Under the pieces are notes generated by a model. The model was not told the origin of the DNA. It saw only the letters and a program-made list of their open reading frames with translations, and did not search any database. A stretch of DNA of 64,000 bases, taken from positions 1-64,000 of the forward strand of contig JAWLHS010000001.1 in NCBI GenBank assembly GCA_041690235.1, in the 5' to 3' direction. The first letter of the stretch is position 1; each line of letters starts with the position of its first letter. The DNA comes from SLSG01 sp041690235 (GTDB lineage: Bacteria; Bacteroidota; Bacteroidia; Bacteroidales; UBA7960). The translations under genes and the position numbers were made by a program. Below, piece by piece: positions 26,746 to 35,401 of the stretch.

Positions 26746-28632
26746 TTAAGCCTCTTTTTCTGAATCAATGTATTGCGAGATCAACTCAATAAAATCTTTA
26801 ATATTAAATGGTTTGGCGATATAGTCGGTACAACCGGCCTCAATACTCTTTTCCCTGTCTCCATCCATGGCATATGATGTCTGGGCGATCACAGGCACAT
26901 CGGGACGGATTTTCCGGATGAGCGGGGTGGCTTCAAACCCACTCATTACCGGCATTCTGACATCCATCAGGATCAAATCAATTTCTTGCTCCTTCTTACA
27001 TTCTGCAACAGCTTCCTGTCCGTTCTTTGCCCAGATCAGTGTAACACCGGTCTTCTTCAGGGCTGTCTTAATCAGTAAGAAGTTAGTGGTTACGTCCTCC
27101 GCGACGAGAATCACTTTGTCTTTCCAGTTGAAATCCATTGGAATATTGATTTTAGAATGTCGTTTAATGGTGCTGCGATCATCCTTGTTTATAGGAAGGG
27201 TAAAGCAGAATACAGAGCCTTGTCCCATGTCACTCTCCACCCAGATATCCCCCCCGAACAAGTTCACAAAAGCTTTGGAAATGGCCAGGCCAAGACCTGT
27301 TCCTTCATGCTTGGGCCGGTGATCGATGGTGGCCTGCATGAAGCGTTCAAAAATGTATTGTTGTTGCTCATAATCAAGGCCAACCCCTGTATCCTTGACA
27401 TAGAACACCAGAAACTCCTCATGCACGGCATACCCCACCTCCACATATCCCTGGTAAGTAAATTTACAGGCATTGCCCACCAGGTTAATCAGGACCTGCT
27501 TTAACCGGGTACGGTCTGAGATCAGAATATCATTCCCCTTCTCAAGACTGTAATTGCTCCGGAGTTCGAAGCGGCGTCCGCTAACCTGGTTGTCTTTCAG
27601 CAACAACTCATTGACCTCGTCCAATAACTCATTGATGGAAAACTCATTGGAACTCAACGAGAGCATTCCCGCTTCAACCTTGGAAATGTCAATAATGTCA
27701 TTGATCAGTGCAAGCAAATGATTGCCGTTTTTATTGATGACCTCAATGAATTCTTTTAACTCCTCTTTGTCTTCCGTTTCCAGAAGAAGTTGCGAGAATC
27801 CCAGAATTCCATTCATGGGGGTACGGATCTCATGACTCATATTGGCCAGGAAAGCAGATTTTAGTTTGTCTGATTGCTCAGCCCTTTCCTTGGCTTCGTT
27901 CAGCTGGCTGGTGCGTTCCCTGACCTTGCGCTCGAGGGTGCGATTGGCTTCTTCCACTTCCGCCTTCCTTTTATCGAGCTGCTTGTTCAGGAAAAAGTCG
28001 CGCCGGGCAAAATATTCAATGTTGTAGGCGGCAAACATCCCGATCAGGTTGGCCGAAACGAAAAAAAAGTTGTTATTGATAATCACCAAAGCCCCCGTCT
28101 CTGAATAGAAAATAGCACCGATATTGTAAATGGCCAGGATGAGCCAGCCGCCAAGGGTGGCCATCAAAAAACGAAGTTTAATGAAGAAATAACCGGCCGT
28201 AAACACCAGCATGACCCCGCCGTAATAAGCATAATAATCCGGCACCAATACAAGCATCAGACTAATTCCGGCTCCTCCCAGCACAAAGGAAATAAACACC
28301 AGAAGCTGCCAGACATTTCTGAAAAACTTAAAAAAGGAAAAGATCAGCACCAGGAAGAGGAATGGGACGACCACCCCGAACCTGACTATGAAAAACACTT
28401 CCTGGTACATGGGTACAACCATGGAGTCGAGCAAGCCAAAGACCCCGTAAAGGGCCGCAAGCAAAACAAAGGACACCCGAAACTGAACCAGGGAATCGCG
28501 GAAATATTTTGACAAAAACTCATTTTCCCGTCCATCACGGAATGCAAGGGTAATGGGATTCAGGTTCATGCGCCTGGTCCCGGGAACCTCCTTGGTATTG
28601 TCTGATGACAGGTTGGGAGTATGCTGCTTCAT
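26746..28632 (-). CDS. Six-helix membrane hybrid histidine kinase
   Basis: The 628-residue kinase opens the four-gene operon. Six hydrophobic helices lie between about residues 52 and 205, with very short loops, so the ligand is probably sensed inside or near the membrane. A coiled coil (212-255) leads to HisKA with H267 in FLANMSHEIRTPMNGILGF. The HATPase has NLVGNACKFTYQGY, VKDTGVGLD and GTGLGLAISKAFVNLFGG. A C-terminal receiver (about 505-625) has its phosphoacceptor aspartate in IDLILMDVRMPVMSGFEA. The reading frame is open to a TTG at 28656; the first ATG (28632) is taken as start. A lipophilic ligand would suit the membrane sensor, but this is inference. Confidence 0.92.
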   Translation of the reverse strand: MKQHTPNLSSDNTKEVPGTRRMNLNPITLAFRDGRENEFLSKYFRDSLVQFRVSFVLLAALYGVFGLLDSMVVPMYQEVFFIVRFGVVVPFLFLVLIFSFFKFFRNVWQLLVFISFVLGGAGISLMLVLVPDYYAYYGGVMLVFTAGYFFIKLRFLMATLGGWLILAIYNIGAIFYSETGALVIINNNFFFVSANLIGMFAAYNIEYFARRDFFLNKQLDKRKAEVEEANRTLERKVRERTSQLNEAKERAEQSDKLKSAFLANMSHEIRTPMNGILGFSQLLLETEDKEELKEFIEVINKNGNHLLALINDIIDISKVEAGMLSLSSNEFSINELLDEVNELLLKDNQVSGRRFELRSNYSLEKGNDILISDRTRLKQVLINLVGNACKFTYQGYVEVGYAVHEEFLVFYVKDTGVGLDYEQQQYIFERFMQATIDHRPKHEGTGLGLAISKAFVNLFGGDIWVESDMGQGSVFCFTLPINKDDRSTIKRHSKINIPMDFNWKDKVILVAEDVTTNFLLIKTALKKTGVTLIWAKNGQEAVAECKKEQEIDLILMDVRMPVMSGFEATPLIRKIRPDVPVIAQTSYAMDGDREKSIEAGCTDYIAKPFNIKDFIELISQYIDSEKEA

Positions 28633-28944
28633 CAAAGCGATTAAAAGTGGGTCCAAAATACGTAATTCCGGCTAATTGCAGCACAAAAAAAACGTATTTC
28701 TTACTATTAATTCTTAGAGGTATACGCAGAATCCCTTTCGAGGTTATGGATGCTTTGTCTTTTTTTCCAAAAGACGTTTTTTCTTCATTTTTCCAACGAT
28801 CGGTTGACCCACAGCCTCCGGGATCCAAGGGCCATTGAGGAGTCCAGCCGGGCAGGAACCGACCAACCACCCATCCCACAAAAAACAAGCTGCGGGTGAT
28901 GCCGTTTTACTTACCTTTACCAGGTTTTTAAAACTGGTTTTTCG
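28633..28944. other. 312-bp divergent intergenic region
   Basis: This gap lies between the minus-strand hybrid kinase operon and plus-strand pnuC, so it should hold both promoters. No full TTTG/TAnnTTTG pair was found on either strand. The first half is AT-rich with A and T tracts, the middle GC-rich. A short hairpin (ACCAG with CTGGT, 28919-28938) lies just before the pnuC start. No thiamine-pyrophosphate or NAD riboswitch consensus was recognised. Small open frames here lack coding character. Confidence 0.6.
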
Positions 28945-29598
28945 ATGGATTGGAACGCGTTTTTTGAGTTGTTTTACGCCAATATGCTGGCCTCCACCTG
29001 GCCGGAGATAGTGGCTGTTGTTTTCGGAATCCTGAGTGTTTGGTTTGCCCGTCAGGCCAACCTGCTGGTCTATCCGACGGGAATCATAAGCACCGTGATT
29101 TATGTCTATATCTGCTTCTCCATCCAGCTATATGCCGACATGGGGATCAATCTTTTTTACACGGGTATGAGCATTTACGGTTGGTATATGTGGACCCGCA
29201 AAGATGCACTCCGGCGGGTAAGGCCAATCAGGTGGAACACCCGCAGTCAGCAGCTGCAGGGAATACTGATGATCCCCTTGCTTTTTGTGATTGTTTTCGG
29301 CCTGATTTACCTGGCCAAGCGGGATGATGCCGCTTATATGCAGTCCTATATCCCTTATGTCGACTCCTTTACGACTTCCATTTTTTTGATCGCCATGTGG
29401 TATATGGCCAGAAAAAAGATCGAGAACTGGATTTACTGGATCGCCGGGAACATCATTTCCATTCCGCTTTATTTTGTAAAGGGACTGGTCTTTACCAGTT
29501 TCCAGTTTACCGTTTTCCTGGTTTTGGCGGTCATGGGACTGCACAACTGGATCAGGCTGTACAACGAGGGACGTGAGCGGGAACAAAAATTCCTGTAG
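28945..29598 (+). CDS. pnuC: Nicotinamide riboside transporter PnuC
   Basis: The 217-residue membrane protein is a PnuC-family facilitator that takes up nicotinamide riboside (or, in the PnuT branch, thiamine). About seven hydrophobic helices are visible, with the family patterns WPEIVAVVFGILSVWFARQ, NLLVYPTGIISTVIYVYIC, YTGMSIYGWYMW and NWIYWIAGNIISIPLYFVKG. Family membership is secure; vitamin specificity is uncertain because no riboswitch or kinase neighbour (NadR, TenA, thiN) is present. It is monocistronic and converges with the mutT-like gene. Confidence 0.92.
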   Translation: MDWNAFFELFYANMLASTWPEIVAVVFGILSVWFARQANLLVYPTGIISTVIYVYICFSIQLYADMGINLFYTGMSIYGWYMWTRKDALRRVRPIRWNTRSQQLQGILMIPLLFVIVFGLIYLAKRDDAAYMQSYIPYVDSFTTSIFLIAMWYMARKKIENWIYWIAGNIISIPLYFVKGLVFTSFQFTVFLVLAVMGLHNWIRLYNEGREREQKFL

Positions 29599-29634
29599 TT
29601 TTCAGGGCTTCTGCAAACCCCTTACGGGCGTGGC

Positions 29635-30033
29635 TTATAACAATTCCTTCACCACGAACTCCATGACCTGGATATCTGCCCTGGACCAGTCCAGAGAAAA
29701 AAGTTCCGGCGCTGTGAACCAGGCCGTTTCGTGATGCTCGCGGGCACGAAGATTGCATTGTCTCAGGCGGCAGAGAAAAGGAATCAAAACGATGGTGGAT
29801 TCGGGGTAGCTGTGGGTAAATTCCGGAAGCCTTGAAACGATGCTCACTTTCAAATTCAGTTCCTCAGCGAGTTCCCTGTGAAGACATGCCTCCTCCGATT
29901 CTCCGGGTTCCAGTTTACCACCCGGAAATTCCCATTGAAGGGGTTGACTGGAGTGGCGGCCCCTTCTGGCGGCAAACACCTTCCCTTCACGGATGATGAC
30001 CGCGCATGTGACCCGGACAGGTGGTGAGGTCAT
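29635..30033 (-). CDS. MutT-like NUDIX (deoxy)nucleoside triphosphate pyrophosphohydrolase
   Basis: The 132-residue protein carries a complete NUDIX box, GGKLEPGESEEACLHRELAEEL (residues 39-60), with all catalytic glutamates. The opening VTCAVIIREGKVFAARRG and PLQWEFPGGK are typical of MutT/8-oxo-dGTPase-like enzymes that cleanse the nucleotide pool. Its start overlaps the pth stop by four bases, so it is translated with pth as the last gene of the prs-rplY-pth group. Confidence 0.92.
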   Translation of the reverse strand: MTSPPVRVTCAVIIREGKVFAARRGRHSSQPLQWEFPGGKLEPGESEEACLHRELAEELNLKVSIVSRLPEFTHSYPESTIVLIPFLCRLRQCNLRAREHHETAWFTAPELFSLDWSRADIQVMEFVVKELL

Positions 30034-30596
30034 TTCCGCTTATTGTATAAATTCATGGTGCGTTCCACCCCCTGAAGTCCGAAACTCAAAACAATCTCGC
30101 AGGCCAGGTCAAGGCTGGGCCCGATAAGCGCCAGTTCATCCGCATCCCATTTCCCCAACACATACTGTGACTGGAAGCCTTTTGGAAAATCGCTTCCGAT
30201 CCCGAATCGCAGGCGGGCAAAAGCATCGCTCCCCAACATATCAATGATGCTGCCCAAACCGTTGTGTCCTCCGGCACCTCCCTTGGCACGCAAACGTAAG
30301 CTGCCCGCGGGAAGGGCGATGTCATCCGCGATGACAAGCAGGTTCTCAATTTCGATTTTTTCCTTGTCCATCCAGTAGTAAACCGGACGGCCACTCAGGT
30401 TCATGTAAGTGGAAGGCTTGATTAGTATAAAAGTCCGCCCCTTATGGCGAAAGCTGGCCTTGTCACCATAACGGGCGGGAGAAAACACGGCCTCATGCTT
30501 TTGGGCAAGCCTGTCGGCAACCATAAACCCAATGTTATGGCGTGTTTCAGCGTAGTCGGGGCCAATATTCCCCAATCCTGCGATTAGGTATTTCAA
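30030..30596 (-). CDS. pth: Peptidyl-tRNA hydrolase
   Basis: The 188-residue enzyme releases peptides from prematurely dropped peptidyl-tRNA. Catalytic H20 sits in YAETRHNIGFMV, N-side binding residues in KPSTYMNLSGRPV, and the D and glycine-rich loop in VIADDIALPAGSLRLRAKGG and GGHNGLGSI. Length and motifs match bacterial Pth. It follows rplY after 8 bp, an arrangement (prs-ctc-pth) also seen in many other bacteria. Confidence 0.97.
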   Translation of the reverse strand: MKYLIAGLGNIGPDYAETRHNIGFMVADRLAQKHEAVFSPARYGDKASFRHKGRTFILIKPSTYMNLSGRPVYYWMDKEKIEIENLLVIADDIALPAGSLRLRAKGGAGGHNGLGSIIDMLGSDAFARLRFGIGSDFPKGFQSQYVLGKWDADELALIGPSLDLACEIVLSFGLQGVERTMNLYNKRK

Positions 30597-30604
30597 TACG
30601 AAGC

Positions 30605-31267
30605 TTATTCGGTTTTTTCGTCGGATCCGGATTCAGCATCCCCTTCGGCATCGCCTTCAGTTGCTTCTCCCTCTTCCTCCTCAGCGCCTTCTTCCACCTC
30701 ATCTCCAACAGGAGCCATCATGGCAGCCCGGGCAGATTTAACCATGGCAACCACTGAAGAAGCAGGATCCAAAAAGCTGAGTTTGTCCCTGCTCAGCTGT
30801 CCGACTTTGACAGAATCGCCAATCTCAAGTTTGGAAATATTAATGTCAATTTCATCGGGAAGATCAACCGGCAAGGCCTGAACCAGCAATTTGCGGAGTT
30901 TGATTTGCATTTTCCCCCCTTTGATCACGCCGGGACTGTCGCCGATGATATTTATGGGTACGCTGATCTTTACTGGTTTATCAGGAAAAATCTCCAAAAA
31001 ATCAACATGAAGGATCTTGTCGTTCACCGGATGAAACTGAATGTCCTGCAAAATGGCATCAAACTTCTTTCCTTTGATGTCAAGTTTAATCAGGCATGAA
31101 TGGGGGGTGTAAACGATGTCTTTGAAACTGATGGCAGGGATTACAAACTGAATTTGTTCCTTCCCTCCATAAATTACGCATGGCACCAGGTCTTCCCGGC
31201 GAAGGCGTCTAGCATCTTTTTTCCCTACGTTCTCGCGCGGAGAACCGCTCACAGATACTGTTCTCAT
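30605..31267 (-). CDS. rplY: 50S ribosomal protein L25/general stress protein Ctc
   Basis: The 220-residue protein is the long (TL5/Ctc) form of L25, binding 5S rRNA. The N-terminal L25 domain shows VSGSPRENVGKKDARRLRRE and VPCVIYGGKEQIQF. The C-terminal beta domain includes VDLPDEIDINISKLEIGDSV, as in Ctc proteins. The tail after about residue 190 is strongly acidic, rich in Glu and Asp, as in other Bacteroidota homologues. It lies between prs (112 bp away) and pth (8 bp). Confidence 0.96.
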   Translation of the reverse strand: MRTVSVSGSPRENVGKKDARRLRREDLVPCVIYGGKEQIQFVIPAISFKDIVYTPHSCLIKLDIKGKKFDAILQDIQFHPVNDKILHVDFLEIFPDKPVKISVPINIIGDSPGVIKGGKMQIKLRKLLVQALPVDLPDEIDINISKLEIGDSVKVGQLSRDKLSFLDPASSVVAMVKSARAAMMAPVGDEVEEGAEEEEGEATEGDAEGDAESGSDEKTE

Positions 31268-31379
31268 AATTCAAAATGGGTTAAAATAAACATTGGTCCG
31301 GGAAGCACACTGCTCCCGCAAATAAAGGATGCAAAGATAGCACTTAAACACAAAACAACCGGCATCGGGGTCAGAAAAT

Positions 31380-32324
31380 TTACAAAATGGTCGAGAATTC
31401 GAAGTGCGTGCTGATGGATTCATGGTTGTGAACCCGGTGAATGACATCCGCAAAAAGTTTGGAACAGGAAAGCACCGTGACCTTCGGGCATTCTTTTCTC
31501 AACGGGATGGTATCAGAGACCAGCACTTCATCGAACAGGCTGTTCTGAATCAATTCATAGGCCCGGCCGCTAAAAACGGGGTGGGTGCAAATGGCCCGGA
31601 CACTATTGGCCCCATTTTCCAGCATCATGGTTCCGGCTTTGACAATGGAACCGCCTGTATCGATAATATCATCGACCAATACGACGTCTTTTCCCTTTAC
31701 ATCACCAATCAGTGTCATCTTTTCCACCTCATTGGCCTTGGTCCGCTGCTTATAGCATATGACCAACTCCCTGTTCAGGAATTTCGCGTAGGCGGCTGCA
31801 CGACGTGTTCCGCCCGTATCGGGCGAGGCCATCACCAGGTTTGGAAGGTTCAGCTTTTTAATATGGGGTACGAAAATGGCAGAAGCATACAAATGATCCA
31901 CCGGCACATCAAAAAAGCCCTGGATCTGATCTGCATGAAGATCCATGGTGATGATGCGGCTGGCTCCGGCCGACATTAAAAGGTTGGCCATTAACTTTGC
32001 ACCAATCGACACCCTCGGCTTGTCCTTGCGGTCCTGCCGCGCATAACCGAAATAAGGAATAACAGCCACTACCTGATTGGCAGAAGCACGCCTTGCCGCA
32101 TCAACCATTAACAACAACTCCATGATATTGTCTGCAGGAGCGAAAGTGCTCTGAATAATGAACACATCATTTCCCCTGAGGGTCTCCTCGTAGGAGGTCT
32201 GCACCTCCCCGTCTGAAAAGCGGGAAATAATCTCCTTACCAAGGGGCTTCCCGTATTCTTCCGCAATTCTCTGGGCCAGGTAGCGGGAAGCTGAACCGGT
32301 GAATAACTTCACATGTGAAGGCAT
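31380..32324 (-). CDS. prs: Ribose-phosphate pyrophosphokinase
   Basis: The 314-residue enzyme makes PRPP from ribose-5-phosphate and ATP for purine, pyrimidine, histidine and NAD synthesis. The ATP-binding flexible loop shows YFGYARQDRKDKPRVSIGAK, the metal-binding segment is MDLHADQIQGFFDVPVDHL, and the PRPP loop is DVVLVDDIIDTGGSIVKAG. The open frame extends to a TTG at 32348, but the first ATG at 32324 gives the normal length. It is divergent from the tRNA-Leu gene, and a TAATTTTG promoter element lies upstream at 32366. Confidence 0.97.
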   Translation of the reverse strand: MPSHVKLFTGSASRYLAQRIAEEYGKPLGKEIISRFSDGEVQTSYEETLRGNDVFIIQSTFAPADNIMELLLMVDAARRASANQVVAVIPYFGYARQDRKDKPRVSIGAKLMANLLMSAGASRIITMDLHADQIQGFFDVPVDHLYASAIFVPHIKKLNLPNLVMASPDTGGTRRAAAYAKFLNRELVICYKQRTKANEVEKMTLIGDVKGKDVVLVDDIIDTGGSIVKAGTMMLENGANSVRAICTHPVFSGRAYELIQNSLFDEVLVSDTIPLRKECPKVTVLSCSKLFADVIHRVHNHESISTHFEFSTIL

Positions 32325-32365
32325 ATTCTTGCTTTTTGGGGTAGGCAATGATTGGACCGTTCAAG

Positions 32366-32373
32366 CAAAATTA
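32366..32373 (-). promoter_or_regulatory. Putative -7 element of the prs promoter
   Basis: On the minus strand this reads TAATTTTG, an exact TAnnTTTG match, 42 bp before the prs ATG. A TTG 17 nt further upstream (32391-32393) is a weak -33 candidate. Confidence 0.45.
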
Positions 32374-32420
32374 GGAATAAAAACCCAATTCAACGGAAAC
32401 GCCACGGGTTTTTCTTTTTT

Positions 32421-32451
32421 TTTGCCGGATCAAATGGAATGATTAAATTTG
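32421..32451 (+). promoter_or_regulatory. tRNA-Leu promoter
   Basis: TTTG at 32421-32424 and TAAATTTG at 32444-32451 are separated by 19 nt, a full match to the Bacteroidota housekeeping promoter. The expected start lies about 25 nt before the mature tRNA. Confidence 0.75.
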
Positions 32452-32483
32452 CAGGCCGGATAAACGCTTCCTGTCCCCCCATT

Positions 32484-32567
32484 GCCCGGGTGGCGGAATT
32501 GGTAGACGCGTTGGTCTCAAACACCAATGATAGCAATATCGTGCCGGTTCGATCCCGGCCCCGGGTA
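32484..32567 (+). tRNA. tRNA-Leu (anticodon CAA)
   Basis: The 84-nt class II tRNA folds cleanly. The acceptor stem pairs GCCCGGG with CCCGGGT (first pair G-U), and the discriminator is A. The D arm contains GGTAGACGC. The anticodon stem TTGGT/ACCAA encloses the loop CTCAAAC, so the anticodon is CAA. A long variable arm follows, then the T arm GCCGG-TTCGATC-CCGGC. The 3' CCA is not encoded. It has its own promoter and terminator. Confidence 0.97.
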
Positions 32568-32571
32568 CTTT

Positions 32572-32610
32572 AAACCCCTTGCAACAATTTGTTGGCAAGG
32601 GGTTTTATGT
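32572..32610 (+). terminator. Terminator of tRNA-Leu
   Basis: An 11-bp stem (AAACCCCTTGC with GCAAGGGGTTT), extended inward by AACA/TGTT with one bulged G, then a T-rich tail. It starts five bases after the tRNA. Confidence 0.85.
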
Positions 32611-32636
32611 TTTGTGGAGCAAACAGTACACATGGT

Positions 32637-32903
32637 TTAGGTTTCTTCCGGTTTTTCCTTTCTGAATACAAGCGGGATTTGGTGGTTTCCGGGCGCACCA
32701 ATCTCCATTAGTTTCCAGTCCTTGTCGTATGCCTCAATTTTTCGCCTGAGCACTTCAACACGGTCGGTTGAAGGATCCTCACCTTCCCATTCGACAACTT
32801 CAACGCGGTATTTCAAGGTGCGTTTCCTTCCATTAATACGAACATCGATCTCAACGTTCTGCTGTGCATCCACGTCGGGAATCAGGATTACAATCTCTCT
32901 CAT
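32637..32903 (-). CDS. Small conserved-looking protein of unknown function
   Basis: This 88-residue protein was not matched to a named family. It begins MREIVILIPDVDAQQNVEI, has an alternating beta-rich middle (VDVRINGRKRTLKYRVEVVEW) and a charged helix (VEVLRRKIEAYDKDWKLMEIG), and ends in an acidic tail. It has no signal peptide or membrane segment, so it should be cytosolic. The gene lies 14 bp after the FtsX permease on the same strand and may be cotranscribed with it. The clean start, composition and spacing support a real gene. Confidence 0.65.
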   Translation of the reverse strand: MREIVILIPDVDAQQNVEIDVRINGRKRTLKYRVEVVEWEGEDPSTDRVEVLRRKIEAYDKDWKLMEIGAPGNHQIPLVFRKEKPEET

Positions 32904-32917
32904 GGGGGTAAAATGTT

Positions 32918-35401
32918 TTATTCATATTTCAGTGACTCCGTGGCATTCATCCGGGAGGCCTTCCATGCATGCACGCCCACTGCCAGCAGGGCGATGCCCG
33001 TGGCGGTGAGCCCTGCAACCAGCAAAGGCCATATGCTTAAATCAATGTGATAGGCAAAGCCTGAAAGCCAGCGGTTCATCAGAACCCAGGCCAGGCTGGA
33101 AGCAATGGCCATGGCAATCAGGATCAGCCAAATGAATTCTCTGCCAAGCATCCTGAGCACATCGGCAAACCTGGCTCCCAGCACTTTGCGGATGCCGATT
33201 TCCCGGGTGCGCTGCTCTGCCGAAAAGGCAGACAAGCCATACAGCCCCAAAAAGGCGATTACAATACAAAGCCACGCAAAAGCCGCAAAGAAAATGCCCA
33301 GCACCTTTTGCGAATCATACATGCCGGCAATGACCTGGTCCAACACATGGTATTCCAGCGGTTGGTTAGGTGCAAAAGTTGTCCAGGTCTCCTCGAGGGT
33401 ATGAATGCCCTCTGAAAAGCGTTCGCCCCTGACTTTTGCAAGCAGGTAATTGCCTGCTTGCTGCATGGGATAAAAAACCATTGGCTCAATCGGCTTGACC
33501 AGGGTGGTATAATGGAAGTCCCTGACCACCCCGATGACTTTGCGGTTTTCGGAGCTGGTGCCGTCGGGCCAAACAAAGCCTGAGGTAATTTCCTTGCCCA
33601 GGGCATTGTCCCAGCCAAAATACCTGACAGCGGCCTGGTTGACCACCACAGCTTCCACATAATCAGTCTGGTAATCCCGGTCAAAGAATCTTCCCTCATG
33701 CATTTCCATTTCCATGAAATCCAGGAAATCCGGACTGACCTGGACCACATTTGCCGAGTAAGAGGTGTACCCGGTTTGTGTTTCTACGTTGAGGCCGTTG
33801 AACATGGTCAAAATGGAAGGAAAATAGTTTGAAACGGCCGCCTTTTCGATCATGGCACTTTGGCTTAACTGGTCCTTCAGGGTTTCTGCACCCTGTCGGC
33901 TGGCGTTGTCCTGAAGCTCCACGACCACGACATGTTCCCGGTCGAACCCAAGGTTTTTGTCGTTGATATACTTCAATTGACTGTTTACAATCAGGGTGGC
34001 GGCGATCATGAACACAGAGATGGCGAACTGCACGATGATCAGACCTTTTTTAAGGGTAAGGGTCTTGCGGCCTGGCTGGAAGCGGTGGGCCAGTGCCTGC
34101 AGGGGGGTGAATGACGACAGGTAGACGGCCGGGTAGCCACCGGCGATCAACCCGACAAAAACGGCCACTCCAAGCAGGATCAGCAGCAGTTGCGGATTGG
34201 AGAAGACATTGACTGATACGCTGGCATTCAGCAGGTTGTTCACTTGGGGCAGCAGGAGTTCCACCAGCAGCAGGGCCAGCAAAAGGGCCACGATGGTCGT
34301 GATGATTGATTCAACAAAAAACTGCCGCACCAGGGTACCCTTGGATGCCCCCATCATCTTTTTCACACCAACCTCCTTGCTTCGGCGCGCGAATCGGCTG
34401 ATGGCGATGTTGGTGTAGTTGATGGCCGCCAGCACAAGCAGGAACACAGCGATCAGGATAAAAATCCGTATCAGTTCCGGACTCATCATGGTCACGGCCC
34501 CCGTATCGGAAGTCATTTCATAGGGGAGCTTCGACTTAAGGTGGATGTCAGCCATCGGCTGAAAGATCAGCAGGCTTTGTTCAATCCCTGTGGAACGGGC
34601 CTGGGAGGCAATGTGGTTCTGATAAAATTCAGGCCAGGTGGTTTCCATGAATTCATCCGGGTCAAATCCTTCGGCTGCCTTTAAGTATGTCCATACCAAT
34701 CGGGCCCCATGCGACGTTTCCAGCATCTGCCAGCTAGCCCCCCGCATAAATCCGGCTTCAATCAAGTGATTCAGGTGCGGCATGGTGGCCATCGAAAAAA
34801 GCCCGGTGAACTGAAAATGACTGTTAATCGGGACGTCCTCAATGACGGCGGTGACCCTGAACGAACCGGCACCCTCCAGTTGGACAGTTTTTCCCAGCGC
34901 GGATTCCTCCCCAAAATACCGTGCCGCCATGCCTTGTGTCATGACCAGTGAAAACGGCTCATTCAGCGCCTGCCCGGGCTGCCCTTCAATAAACCGGAAG
35001 GTAAAGAAATCAAACATGGTGGAATCCACCCCGAACACCCCTTCTTCAAAGAACTGCTTGTCTTCGTATCGGTAAATGATATTCCGGAAAAAATAGCCTG
35101 CCGGAAAAACCCTCAAAAAGTCGTTGATCTCGGGAAGCTGGCTTTTCATCAGGGGCCCCAGCGGCACAGAATTGATGGCCAGTTGCATTCGTTCCCCCTC
35201 CGCGGTCGTCAGGTCCGTGCCGACCCGGTAGATCCGGTCATGATCGGTATGGTGCCGGTCATAACTGGACTCAAAAATCAGGTACAGGAATATGAGCAGT
35301 GCGGCCGCCATCCCAAGGGCCAATCCGACTACATTGATTAAAGTGTACAGGCGCTCCTTCAGCAGCCTGCGCAAGGTGATCCTAAACTCGTTCCTTTTCA
35401 T
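32918..35401 (-). CDS. FtsX/MacB-type ABC permease without ATPase partner
   Basis: The 827-residue permease has the duplicated four-helix layout of the large Bacteroidota permeases. It shows an N-terminal helix (LINVVGLALGMAAALLIFLYL, about 19-40), a MacB-like periplasmic domain, three helices around 300-430 with RRSKEVGVKKMMGASKGTLV, a second periplasmic domain and three C-terminal helices with RTREIGIRKVLGARFADVLRML. The coupling-helix sequences are well kept, so an ATPase should bind, yet none is encoded nearby. It shares its start with the preceding lipoprotein stop (TAATG, one base shared), implying coupled translation. It is a paralogue of 38826-41171. Confidence 0.9.
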   Translation of the reverse strand: MKRNEFRITLRRLLKERLYTLINVVGLALGMAAALLIFLYLIFESSYDRHHTDHDRIYRVGTDLTTAEGERMQLAINSVPLGPLMKSQLPEINDFLRVFPAGYFFRNIIYRYEDKQFFEEGVFGVDSTMFDFFTFRFIEGQPGQALNEPFSLVMTQGMAARYFGEESALGKTVQLEGAGSFRVTAVIEDVPINSHFQFTGLFSMATMPHLNHLIEAGFMRGASWQMLETSHGARLVWTYLKAAEGFDPDEFMETTWPEFYQNHIASQARSTGIEQSLLIFQPMADIHLKSKLPYEMTSDTGAVTMMSPELIRIFILIAVFLLVLAAINYTNIAISRFARRSKEVGVKKMMGASKGTLVRQFFVESIITTIVALLLALLLVELLLPQVNNLLNASVSVNVFSNPQLLLILLGVAVFVGLIAGGYPAVYLSSFTPLQALAHRFQPGRKTLTLKKGLIIVQFAISVFMIAATLIVNSQLKYINDKNLGFDREHVVVVELQDNASRQGAETLKDQLSQSAMIEKAAVSNYFPSILTMFNGLNVETQTGYTSYSANVVQVSPDFLDFMEMEMHEGRFFDRDYQTDYVEAVVVNQAAVRYFGWDNALGKEITSGFVWPDGTSSENRKVIGVVRDFHYTTLVKPIEPMVFYPMQQAGNYLLAKVRGERFSEGIHTLEETWTTFAPNQPLEYHVLDQVIAGMYDSQKVLGIFFAAFAWLCIVIAFLGLYGLSAFSAEQRTREIGIRKVLGARFADVLRMLGREFIWLILIAMAIASSLAWVLMNRWLSGFAYHIDLSIWPLLVAGLTATGIALLAVGVHAWKASRMNATESLKYE

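Noticed and set aside
28535..28888. 117-codon minus-strand frame upstream of pnuC
   Set aside because: It overlaps the hybrid-kinase start and a low-complexity intergenic region, with no recognisable domain.
28800..28944. Thiamine or NAD riboswitch upstream of pnuC
   Set aside because: The conserved riboswitch core elements were not found on either strand.
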